Source of the DNA: an uncultured Gemmiger sp.
GTDB lineage: Bacteria; Bacillota; Clostridia; Oscillospirales; Ruminococcaceae
Assembly (NCBI GenBank): GCA_949295035.1
Contig: CASFJO010000062.1
Coordinates: 1 to 64,000, forward strand
Reading direction: 5' to 3'
DNA: 64,000 nucleotides
A program made the position numbers and the translations under genes. This document shows, in pieces, positions 23,889 through 32,702 of this stretch (position 1 is the first letter of the stretch; every line of letters begins with the position of its first letter). The notes beneath the pieces were generated by a model, which saw nothing but the letters and a program-made list of their open reading frames with translations, was not told the DNA's origin and ran no database searches.

Positions 23889-26800
23889 GCTTCGTCCCCC
23901 ACATCAATGTTTTTCAGTTCCCGCCGAAACAGCAGATCGTACAGCACCGGCACCACGATCAGGGTCAGCAGGGTGGCGTAACTCAGCCCGCCAATGGTCA
24001 CCAGCGCCAGAGGCCGGCTCATGGCCGCGCTGGCATCGGTGCTGAACACCAGCGTCACCATGGCCAGGATGGTGGTGAGAGCGGTCATCAGGATGGGCCG
24101 GATCCGGTCATGGCCGGTGCGCACCAGCGCCTCCCGCTTTTCCATGCCCTCCAAACGCAGCTGGTTGGCGTAGTCCACAAAAACGATGCCGTTGTTCACC
24201 ACAACGCCCGCCAGCACCAGGAAGCCCAGCATGGCGATGACCGACAGGCTCTCCCCGGCGATGAGCAGCGCCAGCAGACCGCCGGTAAAGGCCAGCGGCA
24301 TGGTGAACATGACGATGAAGGGGGACAGCAGGCTCTGGAACTGAGCCACCATGATCAGGTAGATGAACACCACCGCCAGCAGGATCATCAGCACCAGGTC
24401 GCGCATGGCGCTGCCGATGGTGGCGCTCTCGCCCTCGATGGTCACGTCCACCCCCTCGGGCGGCTGGTACGCCGCCAGCTTCTCTTCCACCTGACGGGCC
24501 AGCAGGCTGGTGTTGTAGCCGTCGGCGGTGGCGGCGCTGACCGTGATATACCGGGCCTGGTTCTCCCGGTTGATGGCGTTCACGCCGGCGGACTGCTGCA
24601 GGGTGGCAAACTGGCTCAGGGTGTGCTCCTCGCTGACGCTCTCGCCGTTTTCGTCGGTGGCGGTGGTGGTAAAGGTGTAGTCCAGCAAGGTCTCCGCGTC
24701 GGGGGCGGCGGAGGCGTCCACCACCACCACGGGATAGGAATCCGCCCCCACCGTCAGGGTAGTGGCGCTGGTCTCGGTGGTCAGCGCGGCGCTCAGTTCA
24801 CTGTAGATCTGCGCCACCGTCAGGCCGTACTGCATGGCCGCGTCCCTGTTGATGATCAGATGAAGCTGATCGTCGCCGTCCTCCTGGCCGTTGGTGATGT
24901 CGGTAAAACCTTCCACCTGGCCCAGCAGGTCCACCATATCCTCGCTGACCGTCAGCAGCTGGTCCAGATCGTCGCCGGAGACCCGCAGCTGCAATCCGCT
25001 GCCCCCCAGCGCCGACAGGTCCATGTTGGAGGTGGAAACGCTGATCTCGGCGCCCAGGTCGGCGGTGGCGTCGGTGATAGCGGCGGCCACCCGGCTGTTG
25101 TCCCTGGAGGCCTGCTCATCCAGCAGGATATAGAAGCTGAAGCTGCTCACCGTGTCGGAGCCGCCGTCCCCCAGCAGAGCGCTCCCACCGCCGGACATGG
25201 CGCCCACATACTCCACCCCCTGCTGCTCCAGGGTGCGGGCCATGATCTCATCCGCCAGGGCGTAGGCGTCCTCCCGGGCATAGCCGTCCGGCACCTGGGC
25301 GGTGACGGTCATCTGGTTGCCGCCCATCTCGGGCATAAATTCCAGCCCCATGCGGCCGGTCTGCCAGGTCGCGAAAGCCAGCAGCGCCAGCGCGCCGGCC
25401 AGCGGCGCGGCCTTGTGGCGCAGACACCAGCGCAGCACCGTTTCGTAGGCGGCTACCATCCGGTCAAACCAGGGATGGGCTTTTTCCCGCTCTTTGCGCA
25501 GCAGGGTGGAACTGAGGGTGGGTACCAGAGTCAGGGCCACGACCAGGCTGGCGCACAAGCTGTAGGCGATGGTCAGGCCCATATCCGCGAACAGCTGCCG
25601 GGTAAGCCCCTCGGTGAACACGATGGGCAAAAACACACAGACGGTGGTCAGGGTGGAAGCGGCGATGGCTGCGGCCACCTGGCCGGCCCCCCGCACCGCG
25701 GCCTTCGCGGCTGGCATCCCCTGCCCGCGCAGCCGGTAGATGTTCTCCATGACCACGATGGAGTTGTCCACCAGCATACCCACCCCAAGCGCCAGGCCGG
25801 ACAGGCTGACGATGTTCAGGGTCACGCCAGTGAAGTACATGAGCACCAACGCGAACAGGACCGAAATGGGGATGCTGAAGGCCACCACCAGGGTGGGCCG
25901 CACGCTTTTGAGAAAGACGGCCAGAACCAGGATGGCCAGCACACCGCCCCAGGACAGGTTGGACAGCACCGAGTTGACGATCAGGGCGATGTAGTCACCC
26001 TGATCCATGAGCGGGGTAATGCGCAGCCCTTCAAACCGGGCTTCCAGCTCCGCGATGGCCTCGTTCACCGCCTTGGACACATCCGAGGTGCCGGCGGTAC
26101 TGGATTTGGAGACCGACAGGATCACCGCCTGGTTGCCGTTGACCCGGGCATAGCTGTCCTGGGCGTTGTCGGTGATCACCACATCCGCCACATCGGAAAG
26201 GCGCACGTCCCCCACCCCGTCGATATCAATATGGGCCAGCAGGGTGTTTTCCAGTTCCTCCAGGCTGGCGAATTCATCGCCGATGCGCAGCATCAGCTTG
26301 CCGTCGCCGTCGCCGATATAACCGGCCGGCATGGAGAAGTTCTGGGCCGTCAGGATGCCGGCGATGGTCTTGCCGGAGAGCAGGCCGGTGATATCGGCGT
26401 TCTCCAGCGCGGCGGCGCGGGCGTCATCCAACTGGTCCCGGGCATCCTGCAGCTGCTGCTCGGCGTCCTCCAGCGCGGTGCGGGAAGCGGCGATCTGGGC
26501 CGTGCCCGCGCCGAAGCCCGCGGCCGCGGCGATCTTGCCCGCCTCGATCTGGGCATAGTAGTCTTTTGCCTGGGCCAGGCCCGCATCGGCCGCCTTTTTC
26601 ATCGCTTCAGCGGCGGCGATCTCGGTGGTCAGGTCAGCCACAGCGGCGTCGATCTCGGTGATGCGGGCGGGCATGGCGCGAACGGTCGCCGCCATGTCAG
26701 ACACGCTGCCCACCGTGGTGCAGCCCTGGGCGATCAGCGCCTGCAGGCTGGCCTTCAGCGGATTGTCGTCCGGCAGGCTGTCCGCGGCGGTCTGCAGCGC

Positions 26801-27799
26801 CTGGTCGTCAGTCAGGCCCATGCCGGTGAGCGAACCGTACAGCAGGTCCATTTCCTGGGCCGCGCTCTCCAGCGCCGCCTCCACCGCGGCGGTATCCGCC
26901 GGGTCCAGGCCGGGCGCGGCGGTCTGCGCCAGGGCCACCATCGCTTTCCAGCGCATCTCCTTTTCCGCCTCCAGCGCCGCCTTGCTGGCCTGCAGGCTGG
27001 TCACCTGGCTGGCCAGGGCGCTGGCCTGGGCCACCGCCGCGTCTACCTGGGCGCTGGCCTGGGCCAGTTCGTTGCTGGTCTGGGCCTGGGTATCCTCCAG
27101 TTTGGTCTGGGCGCTGTCCAGTTCCGCCTTCCCGTCGGCGAGTTTCTGCTGCGCGTCGGTCAATTCGGATTGGGCCTGATTCATCTTGTCGCTGACGCTG
27201 GCCAGGACCTTGTCATTCAGCGCGTCGATCCGTGCCTGGTCCAGCCGCACCTCCACCGTCTTTTCCACCAGGCCGGTGCCGTCCACGCTGGCCACGCCGG
27301 CCTGACGTTCCAGATAAGGGGTGACCTCGTCCTGCACGAACTGGGTCAGTTCATAGATGTCCATATCTTCCCTGTCCACGCTGGCCACCACCACCGGCAG
27401 CATGTCCGGGCTGATCTGCAGCAGCATCGGGCTGGACACGGTGTCCGGCAGATAGCCGCTCACCTGATCCACCGCGGTGGACAGGTTCACCATGGCGGTA
27501 TCCATATTGGTGCCGCTCTCAAATTCCAGGATCAGCATGCTCATGTTTTCGCTGGACACACTGGACAGGTTGGCCACCCCGTTGATGGTACCGAAGGCGG
27601 ACTCCAGCACTTCGGTGACCGATTGCTCCACCTTTTCCGGGCTGGCGCCGGGATAGGTGGTAACCGCCACCACATAAGGCAGTTCCAGCGAGGGCAGCAG
27701 GTCGGTGGTCATGTTCAGAAAGCTGATGACGCCCAGCACCAGCACCAGCACCACCGCCACTACCACGGTATAGGGCTTTTTTACACAAAATTTCGACAT
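23885..27799 (-). CDS. RND-family efflux transporter with coiled-coil insert
   Basis: 1304 residues, longer than the usual 1000-1050 of AcrB-type pumps. Helix 1 is at about residues 10-30, followed by porter segments ('LPSLELPYVVAVTTYPGASP'). Residues about 200-465 form an extra domain of long Ala/Gln/Glu/Asp-rich coiled coils ('DAQQKLADGKAELDSAQTKL' and similar) inserted in the first extracellular loop. The membrane core follows, with the proton-relay Asp in 'GMLVDNSIVVMENIYR', a second porter domain and helices 7-12. No membrane-fusion or outer-membrane partner is encoded nearby. It probably exports hydrophobic compounds across a single membrane. Coupled to tetR. Confidence 0.92.
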   Translation of the reverse strand: MSKFCVKKPYTVVVAVVLVLVLGVISFLNMTTDLLPSLELPYVVAVTTYPGASPEKVEQSVTEVLESAFGTINGVANLSSVSSENMSMLILEFESGTNMDTAMVNLSTAVDQVSGYLPDTVSSPMLLQISPDMLPVVVASVDREDMDIYELTQFVQDEVTPYLERQAGVASVDGTGLVEKTVEVRLDQARIDALNDKVLASVSDKMNQAQSELTDAQQKLADGKAELDSAQTKLEDTQAQTSNELAQASAQVDAAVAQASALASQVTSLQASKAALEAEKEMRWKAMVALAQTAAPGLDPADTAAVEAALESAAQEMDLLYGSLTGMGLTDDQALQTAADSLPDDNPLKASLQALIAQGCTTVGSVSDMAATVRAMPARITEIDAAVADLTTEIAAAEAMKKAADAGLAQAKDYYAQIEAGKIAAAAGFGAGTAQIAASRTALEDAEQQLQDARDQLDDARAAALENADITGLLSGKTIAGILTAQNFSMPAGYIGDGDGKLMLRIGDEFASLEELENTLLAHIDIDGVGDVRLSDVADVVITDNAQDSYARVNGNQAVILSVSKSSTAGTSDVSKAVNEAIAELEARFEGLRITPLMDQGDYIALIVNSVLSNLSWGGVLAILVLAVFLKSVRPTLVVAFSIPISVLFALVLMYFTGVTLNIVSLSGLALGVGMLVDNSIVVMENIYRLRGQGMPAAKAAVRGAGQVAAAIAASTLTTVCVFLPIVFTEGLTRQLFADMGLTIAYSLCASLVVALTLVPTLSSTLLRKEREKAHPWFDRMVAAYETVLRWCLRHKAAPLAGALALLAFATWQTGRMGLEFMPEMGGNQMTVTAQVPDGYAREDAYALADEIMARTLEQQGVEYVGAMSGGGSALLGDGGSDTVSSFSFYILLDEQASRDNSRVAAAITDATADLGAEISVSTSNMDLSALGGSGLQLRVSGDDLDQLLTVSEDMVDLLGQVEGFTDITNGQEDGDDQLHLIINRDAAMQYGLTVAQIYSELSAALTTETSATTLTVGADSYPVVVVDASAAPDAETLLDYTFTTTATDENGESVSEEHTLSQFATLQQSAGVNAINRENQARYITVSAATADGYNTSLLARQVEEKLAAYQPPEGVDVTIEGESATIGSAMRDLVLMILLAVVFIYLIMVAQFQSLLSPFIVMFTMPLAFTGGLLALLIAGESLSVIAMLGFLVLAGVVVNNGIVFVDYANQLRLEGMEKREALVRTGHDRIRPILMTALTTILAMVTLVFSTDASAAMSRPLALVTIGGLSYATLLTLIVVPVLYDLLFRRELKNIDVGDEA

Positions 27800-27852
27800 A
27801 CGGCTCGCGTTTCTCCTTGCTCAAGGGTAAGCGGACGCGCCCCGCGCCCGCG

Positions 27853-27872
27853 CCGACCGACCGGTCGGTCGG
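27853..27872. promoter_or_regulatory. perfect 20-bp palindrome, TetR operator
   Basis: CCGACCGACC and GGTCGGTCGG form a perfect 20-base palindrome with no spacer. It lies 11 bases downstream of a TATACT box on the minus strand (27889-27884), at the expected transcription start of the RND-tetR operon, and 54 bases before its start codon. The ACCGGT-centred form is typical of TetR-family operators. Confidence 0.8.
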
Positions 27873-28068
27873 AAACGATATTGAGTATACCGCATTTTCC
27901 GCGCGCGCGCAAGAGAAGCTTTTTGCGGTATCGCTCACCGCCCGCCGCATTGGTCGATCTTGTGAGAATTTTGTGTGCGGTGCAGAGTTTTCCTCTGTTT
28001 TTTCGTATAGTACTATGGTAAGATGAAAAAGCTGCTGCTTTGCCATATCCCCCGGAAGGAGTTCTGTC

Positions 28069-29967
28069 ATGCCCTTGTTGTTGTTTGCTTTGCTGGTGCT
28101 GCCGGCCCCCCTGGCGCTTGCGGCCCGCACCGGCCGCCGCTTTGCCGAACTGACCCCTCTGTGCCTGGGCGGCGCGGCGGTGCTGGCGTATCTGCTGGGC
28201 CTGATGGGCGCGCTGACCATCGCCCCCTGGCTGTTTGCCGCTGCCGCCGCGGCGGGCTGGGCCTATCTGGCCGCGCGGCTGGCGGCACGCCCCGGCGGGG
28301 CCGAACGAACCGGATTTGTGCGAATGCTGTGGCAGCCGGATCTGGCAGCCTTTGCCGCCGCGCTGGCGCTGCTCTGGTGGGTATGCCAGGGGCGGCGATT
28401 TCTGGGATGGGACGAGTTCTCCCACTGGGGGCTGGCGCTCAAGGGCATGCTTCTGGAGGACCGTCTCTCCTGTCTGACCTCCCTTCAGGACGGTTTCAAG
28501 GAATACCCGCCCGCGTCCTCGCTGTTCCAATACATATTGCTCAAGACCTCCGGGCTGGGCATGCGGGAGGACGCGGCTCTGTTTGCCCAGGGCATCTTTG
28601 CCGCAGGTTTTCTGTTCTACCCGCTGCACCGCCTCACCGGCGTGAAAGGCTGGCGAACGCTGCCCGCCGCCGGGCTGGGGCTGCTGTTTGTGCCGCTGAT
28701 ACTCTATCCGAATTTTTATACCGAGACCACCGCCGACGGTCTGCTGGGCGTGGTGTGGGGATTTGTGCCTCTGGTGTGGTTTTTGGGCCGGCGGGGCCGG
28801 CTGGAACAGGCGATCCTGGCCGTGGCGGCGGCGCAGCTCTGCCTGACCAAGAGCACCGGGCCCCTGCTGGCGGCGCTGGCGCTGGCAGTGGCCCTGTTGC
28901 CGGTGCGGGGCGGCGGGCTGCGCCTGAGCGGCCGGATAAAAGCGCTCTGGCCGGCGGGCGCTGCCGCCGTTTTTGCCGCCGGCAGCTGGCAGCTTTTGCT
29001 GACGCTGGCGCAGACGCCCCGCCGCTGGAGCCCGCAGGGGTTGAGCCTTGGCAGCCTGTGGACGCTGCTGGTTGACCATCAGCCCGGCTGGCGCGTGCAG
29101 GTGATCAAAAGTTACGTTGCCAACCTGGCAGGCGACTGGAACTATGGCGGACTGCCCTTCGCGCACTTTCCGTTTTTGGCCTTCTTTGCGCTGGGAGCCG
29201 CGCTGACAGGGCTGGTGTGGCGGCTCTGCGCCCGGGCGGACCGCGCCCCGCTGGTGACCGCCATGGCCGGTATGGGCGGCGCTCTGGCGCTGTATGTGCT
29301 GTTTGTACTGGCCGGATATCTGTTCTGGTTCGTGGAGACCGAGGCGCTGATGCTGGCCTCCCTGTCCCGGTATCTGAATACCGGTGTTCTTGCCTGTCTG
29401 CTGGTGCTGGCCGGGTTTGGCCTTACGGCGCTGGCCGGGCTGCGGCTGCGCGGGGCGCTGGCCGGCACCGCGGCCACCGCTTTGCTCTGGCTGGCGCTGA
29501 CCAGCCCCGCTCCTCTGACGGTGCTGGGCGCGCTTTTTCATGCGCCCGCGGAGGCGGCCTATACCCGGGATTCGGCCCGGCCCTATCAGCAGGCCGCCGA
29601 GCGTCTGGCGTCCCTGCCCGCCCAGGACGACGGCCGTTTGAATGTGTACGTGGTATCGCAGAACGATCTGGGGTTGACCAATCTGCGGCTCAACTACGAA
29701 CTGGCGCCCTTGTATCTGCCGGAGCACAACTCCAGCCTGGGCAGCCCTTACGGCGAGGCAGACATCTGGACCTGGCGCTGCACGCCGGAGGAGTGGGCTG
29801 CCGCCCTGGCCGCGGAATACCAATACGTATACCTGTATAAGGCGGATGAATCGTTTGCCGCACAGTTTGCCCCTCTCTTTGACGACGCGGCCTGTATCGG
29901 GAACGGGAACCTGTTCCGGGTCACCCATACCGATGCCGGGGTCCGCCTGATCCTGGTTCCCGCTTGA
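28069..29967 (+). CDS. multi-pass membrane protein, GT-C-like
   Basis: 632 residues with about 11-13 hydrophobic segments up to residue 490 and a soluble C-terminal domain of about 140 residues. The first long loop has 'RRFLGWDEFSHWGLALKG' (about residues 109-126); an acidic pair there is a hallmark of GT-C glycosyltransferases that use lipid-linked sugars. I do not recognise a named family. The start at 28069 follows GGAAGGAG by 7 bases; an earlier ATG at 28023 in another frame is not used. It is divergent from the RND operon and ends before the ilv T-box, so it is transcribed alone. Confidence 0.7.
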   Translation: MPLLLFALLVLPAPLALAARTGRRFAELTPLCLGGAAVLAYLLGLMGALTIAPWLFAAAAAAGWAYLAARLAARPGGAERTGFVRMLWQPDLAAFAAALALLWWVCQGRRFLGWDEFSHWGLALKGMLLEDRLSCLTSLQDGFKEYPPASSLFQYILLKTSGLGMREDAALFAQGIFAAGFLFYPLHRLTGVKGWRTLPAAGLGLLFVPLILYPNFYTETTADGLLGVVWGFVPLVWFLGRRGRLEQAILAVAAAQLCLTKSTGPLLAALALAVALLPVRGGGLRLSGRIKALWPAGAAAVFAAGSWQLLLTLAQTPRRWSPQGLSLGSLWTLLVDHQPGWRVQVIKSYVANLAGDWNYGGLPFAHFPFLAFFALGAALTGLVWRLCARADRAPLVTAMAGMGGALALYVLFVLAGYLFWFVETEALMLASLSRYLNTGVLACLLVLAGFGLTALAGLRLRGALAGTAATALLWLALTSPAPLTVLGALFHAPAEAAYTRDSARPYQQAAERLASLPAQDDGRLNVYVVSQNDLGLTNLRLNYELAPLYLPEHNSSLGSPYGEADIWTWRCTPEEWAAALAAEYQYVYLYKADESFAAQFAPLFDDAACIGNGNLFRVTHTDAGVRLILVPA

Positions 29968-29992
29968 CATAAAAAAAACGGCTGCCCCGCTC

Positions 29993-30021
29993 TTGACTTC
30001 TCCATTGGGGTTTAGTATAAT
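29993..30021 (+). promoter_or_regulatory. ilv operon promoter
   Basis: TTGACT (29993-29998) and TATAAT (30016-30021) with a 17-base spacer, just upstream of the T-box leader. Confidence 0.85.
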
Positions 30022-30027
30022 AAAGCA

Positions 30028-30322
30028 AATTTATTTTCAAGCAATCCAAACGCAATGAGGGGAACAAGTAACGCCTGCCCGCGGCCTCAAGAGAACTGCC
30101 GGCTGGTGCAAGGCAGCAGGCACAGCAGCGCGCGAAGTCATCCCGGAGCGGCCAACCGAACAGCCGGTATCGCCGGCTCAGTAGGCCTGGACGGAGCACC
30201 CGTTATTGTGCAGGGCCCACCGGCCCGCTGAGCGGCCGCCTTTTGTGGCGGCAATGAGAGTGGTACCGCAGAGCGCTATCGCAGCCTTTGTCTCTTAACC
30301 GGGACGAGGGCTGCGTTTTTTT
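30028..30322 (+). promoter_or_regulatory. T-box riboswitch of the ilv operon
   Basis: Leader of about 295 bases. Stem I contains the T-box landmarks AATGAGGGGAACAAGTAA, AGAGAACTGCCGGCTGGTG and GAAGTCA; GTAGGCC...CGG follows. The T-box proper is GAGAGTGGTACCGCAGAGCGC (30256-30276), whose UGGU bulge expects a tRNA with discriminator A, as in Val, Ile and Leu tRNAs. The competing terminator is at 30281-30322. The specifier is most likely GUC (Val), with AUC (Ile) one base pair away as the alternative. Uncharged tRNA binding would allow ilvB transcription. Confidence 0.92.
30281..30322 (+). terminator. T-box attenuator terminator
   Basis: GCAGCCTTTGTCTC (30281-30294) pairs with GGGACGAGGGCTGC (30301-30314) using some G-U pairs, followed by a T run at 30316-30322. 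It is the off state of the T-box switch. Confidence 0.85.
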
Positions 30323-30394
30323 ATCGGCGGCCATCCGCGGCGGGCACGGCCGGGTTTTTCGCAAGGGGAGCAAACAGAAAGCGAGGGAATGAGC

Positions 30395-32059
30395 ATGAAA
30401 CTATCCGGCGCAGACATCTTTGTGCAGGTGCTGCTGGAGCAGGGCGTGGACACCCTGTTCGGCTATCCGGGCGGCGCGGTGCTGAACCTGTACGACGCGC
30501 TGTACAAGGCCAGCGACAAGATCACCCACATCATGACCGCCCATGAGCAGGGCGCGGCCCACGCGGCCGACGGCTATGCCCGGGCCACCGGCCGCACCGG
30601 CGTGGTGCTGGCCACCAGCGGCCCCGGCGCCACCAACCTGGTGACCGGCATCGCCACCGCCTACATGGACAGCGTGCCTATGGTGGCCATCACCGGCAAT
30701 GTGGGCACCAGCCTGATCGGCAAGGACAGCTTCCAGGAAGTATACATCACCGGCATCACCATGCCCATCACCAAGCACAACTTTGTGGTGCGGCGGGTGG
30801 AGGATCTGGCCCACATCCTGCGGGAGGCCTTCCGCATCGCCCAGACCGGCCGCAAGGGCCCGGTGCTGGTGGACATTCCCAAAGACGTGACCGGAGCCAT
30901 GACCGAGTACACCCCTGCCCCCAAGGTGGAGATCCCTGTGCGGCAGGACTATGACCAGGCGGCTGTGCTGCATGCGGCCCAGATCATCAACAGCGCCCAG
31001 CGGCCGCTGATCTACTTTGGCGGCGGCGTGTGCTCCGCCGGCGCGGGCGAGGCGCTGCGGGCGCTGGTGCAGAAGGCCCAGATCCCCGCCACCTACACCC
31101 TGATGGCCGCTGGCGTGCTGGACTACGGCGACCCGCTGAATCTGGGGCTGCTGGGCATGCACGGCAGCTACACCACCAACAAGGCCGCCAGCAAGGCGGA
31201 TGTGCTGATCGCCATCGGCACCCGGTTCTCCGACCGGGTGGCCCTGGACCCGGGTTCTTTTGCCCAGGAAGCCACCATCATCCAGTTTGACATTGACGCC
31301 AGCGAGATCGGCAAGAACGTGGAGGTGGACTGCAGCGTGGTGGGGGACGCCAAGGTAGTGCTGGAGGCGCTGCTGCCCCACATCCAGGCGGCGAGCCATC
31401 CCGAATGGATGCGCCAGCTGCAGAGCTGGCAGTCCATCGACTACCGGCCCAAAGACCATACCGACCGGCTGATGCCCCATCAGGTGATCGGGACGGCCTG
31501 CGAGCTGGCCGGGCCCGACGCGGTGTATGTGACCGACGTGGGCCAGCACCAGATGTGGGCCTGCCAGTACATCCGCCACGTGAAGGACCGGGCGTTCCTC
31601 ACAAGCGGCGGATTGGGAACCATGGGCTTCGGCTACGGCGCGGCCCTGGGCGCTCAGGCGGCGCTGGGCCGGGACCAGACGGTGGTCATGATGACCGGCG
31701 ACGGATCCTTCCACATGAACCTGAACGAGGCCTGCACCGCGGTCAGCTACGACCTGCCGGTGATCACCATCATCTTCAACAACCAGGTGCTGGGCATGGT
31801 GCGCCAGTGGCAGACCGCCTTCTACGGCAAGCGCTATTCCAGCACCGATCCCCACCGCAAGACCGATTTTGTCAAGGTGGCCGAGGGCTTTGGCCTGAAG
31901 GGCTATCGGTGCGAAACGGTGGAACAGTTCCGGGCCGCTTTCGCCGAGGCGCTGGCCTCCCACAAGCCCGCCTGGATCGAGTGCCGCATCGACAAGGACG
32001 AAAAGGTGCTGCCCATGATCCCCGCCGCGGGCAATGTGGACGACATCATGATGTCTTAA
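30395..32059 (+). CDS. ilvB: acetolactate synthase large subunit
   Basis: 554 residues. With thiamine diphosphate and FAD it condenses pyruvate with pyruvate or 2-oxobutyrate, the first common step to valine, leucine and isoleucine. 'GYPGGAVLNLYDAL' and 'AHEQGAAHAADGYARATG' (with the catalytic Glu) mark the N-terminal domain, and 'MTGDGSFHMNLNE' is the ThDP-Mg motif. An ATG at 30389 is too close to the GAGGG ribosome site, so 30395 is preferred. It is the first gene after the T-box, and ilvN follows after 19 bases. Confidence 0.95.
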   Translation: MKLSGADIFVQVLLEQGVDTLFGYPGGAVLNLYDALYKASDKITHIMTAHEQGAAHAADGYARATGRTGVVLATSGPGATNLVTGIATAYMDSVPMVAITGNVGTSLIGKDSFQEVYITGITMPITKHNFVVRRVEDLAHILREAFRIAQTGRKGPVLVDIPKDVTGAMTEYTPAPKVEIPVRQDYDQAAVLHAAQIINSAQRPLIYFGGGVCSAGAGEALRALVQKAQIPATYTLMAAGVLDYGDPLNLGLLGMHGSYTTNKAASKADVLIAIGTRFSDRVALDPGSFAQEATIIQFDIDASEIGKNVEVDCSVVGDAKVVLEALLPHIQAASHPEWMRQLQSWQSIDYRPKDHTDRLMPHQVIGTACELAGPDAVYVTDVGQHQMWACQYIRHVKDRAFLTSGGLGTMGFGYGAALGAQAALGRDQTVVMMTGDGSFHMNLNEACTAVSYDLPVITIIFNNQVLGMVRQWQTAFYGKRYSSTDPHRKTDFVKVAEGFGLKGYRCETVEQFRAAFAEALASHKPAWIECRIDKDEKVLPMIPAAGNVDDIMMS

Positions 32060-32078
32060 CGAGAGGGGGCGTACCGAC

Positions 32079-32576
32079 ATGAACAAACAAGTCATCAGCG
32101 TGCTGGTGGACAACCATTCCGGGGTGCTGACCCGCATTTCCAGCCTGTTCGGCCGCAGGGGCTTCAACATCGACAGCCTGACCGTGTCCGCCACCAACGA
32201 CCCGGCGGTGAGCCGCATCACCATCGTGGTACACGACGACGCCAAGGTGCTGCAGCAGATCGTATTGCAGACCGCCCGCCTGGAGGAGACCCGGCATATC
32301 TTTGTGCTGGACCCGGCGGTGAGCCTGTTTCGGGAACTGCTGCTGCTGAAGGTGGCCGCCGACCAGTCCAACCGCAGCGAACTGCGGGAGATCGGCAGCA
32401 TCTATAAGGCCAAGATCATCGACCTGTCCCCCGAGAGCCTGGTGTTTGAACTGACCGGCGAACCGGACAAGATCGACGCCTTTCTCAAGATGATGGACGG
32501 TTTTACCATCCTGGAAATGTGCCGCACCGGCATCACCGCGCTGGAGCGGGGCGGCGCCAGCGAGCACCTGGCGTAA
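32079..32576 (+). CDS. ilvN: acetolactate synthase small subunit
   Basis: 165 residues. The N-terminal ACT domain ('ISVLVDNHSGVLTRISSLFG', 'RRGFNIDSLTVSATND') binds valine and gives feedback inhibition of IlvB; the C-terminal domain ('ELLLLKVAADQSNRSELREI', 'GEPDKIDAFLKMM') contacts the large subunit. Full length and intact. RBS GAGAGGGGG is 8 bases before the ATG. It lies in the ilvBNCD operon, with a 126-base gap to ilvC containing short GC hairpins (for example 32602-32618). Confidence 0.95.
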   Translation: MNKQVISVLVDNHSGVLTRISSLFGRRGFNIDSLTVSATNDPAVSRITIVVHDDAKVLQQIVLQTARLEETRHIFVLDPAVSLFRELLLLKVAADQSNRSELREIGSIYKAKIIDLSPESLVFELTGEPDKIDAFLKMMDGFTILEMCRTGITALERGGASEHLA

Positions 32577-32702
32577 ATACGCCGCGTTTTCCGATCCCCT
32601 TCCCCGGCCCGGCCGGGGACCGAGATATATGCCGGCCCGGGTGGGACCGGCCCGACCGCATCAAACCGCAAACGTAAAATCCAATTCAAAGGAGTGTTTC
32701 TC

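Noticed and set aside
24110..28021. 1303-codon open frame antisense to the RND transporter
   Set aside because: Gln/His/Gly-rich shadow with no ribosome site; the RND protein explains the region fully.
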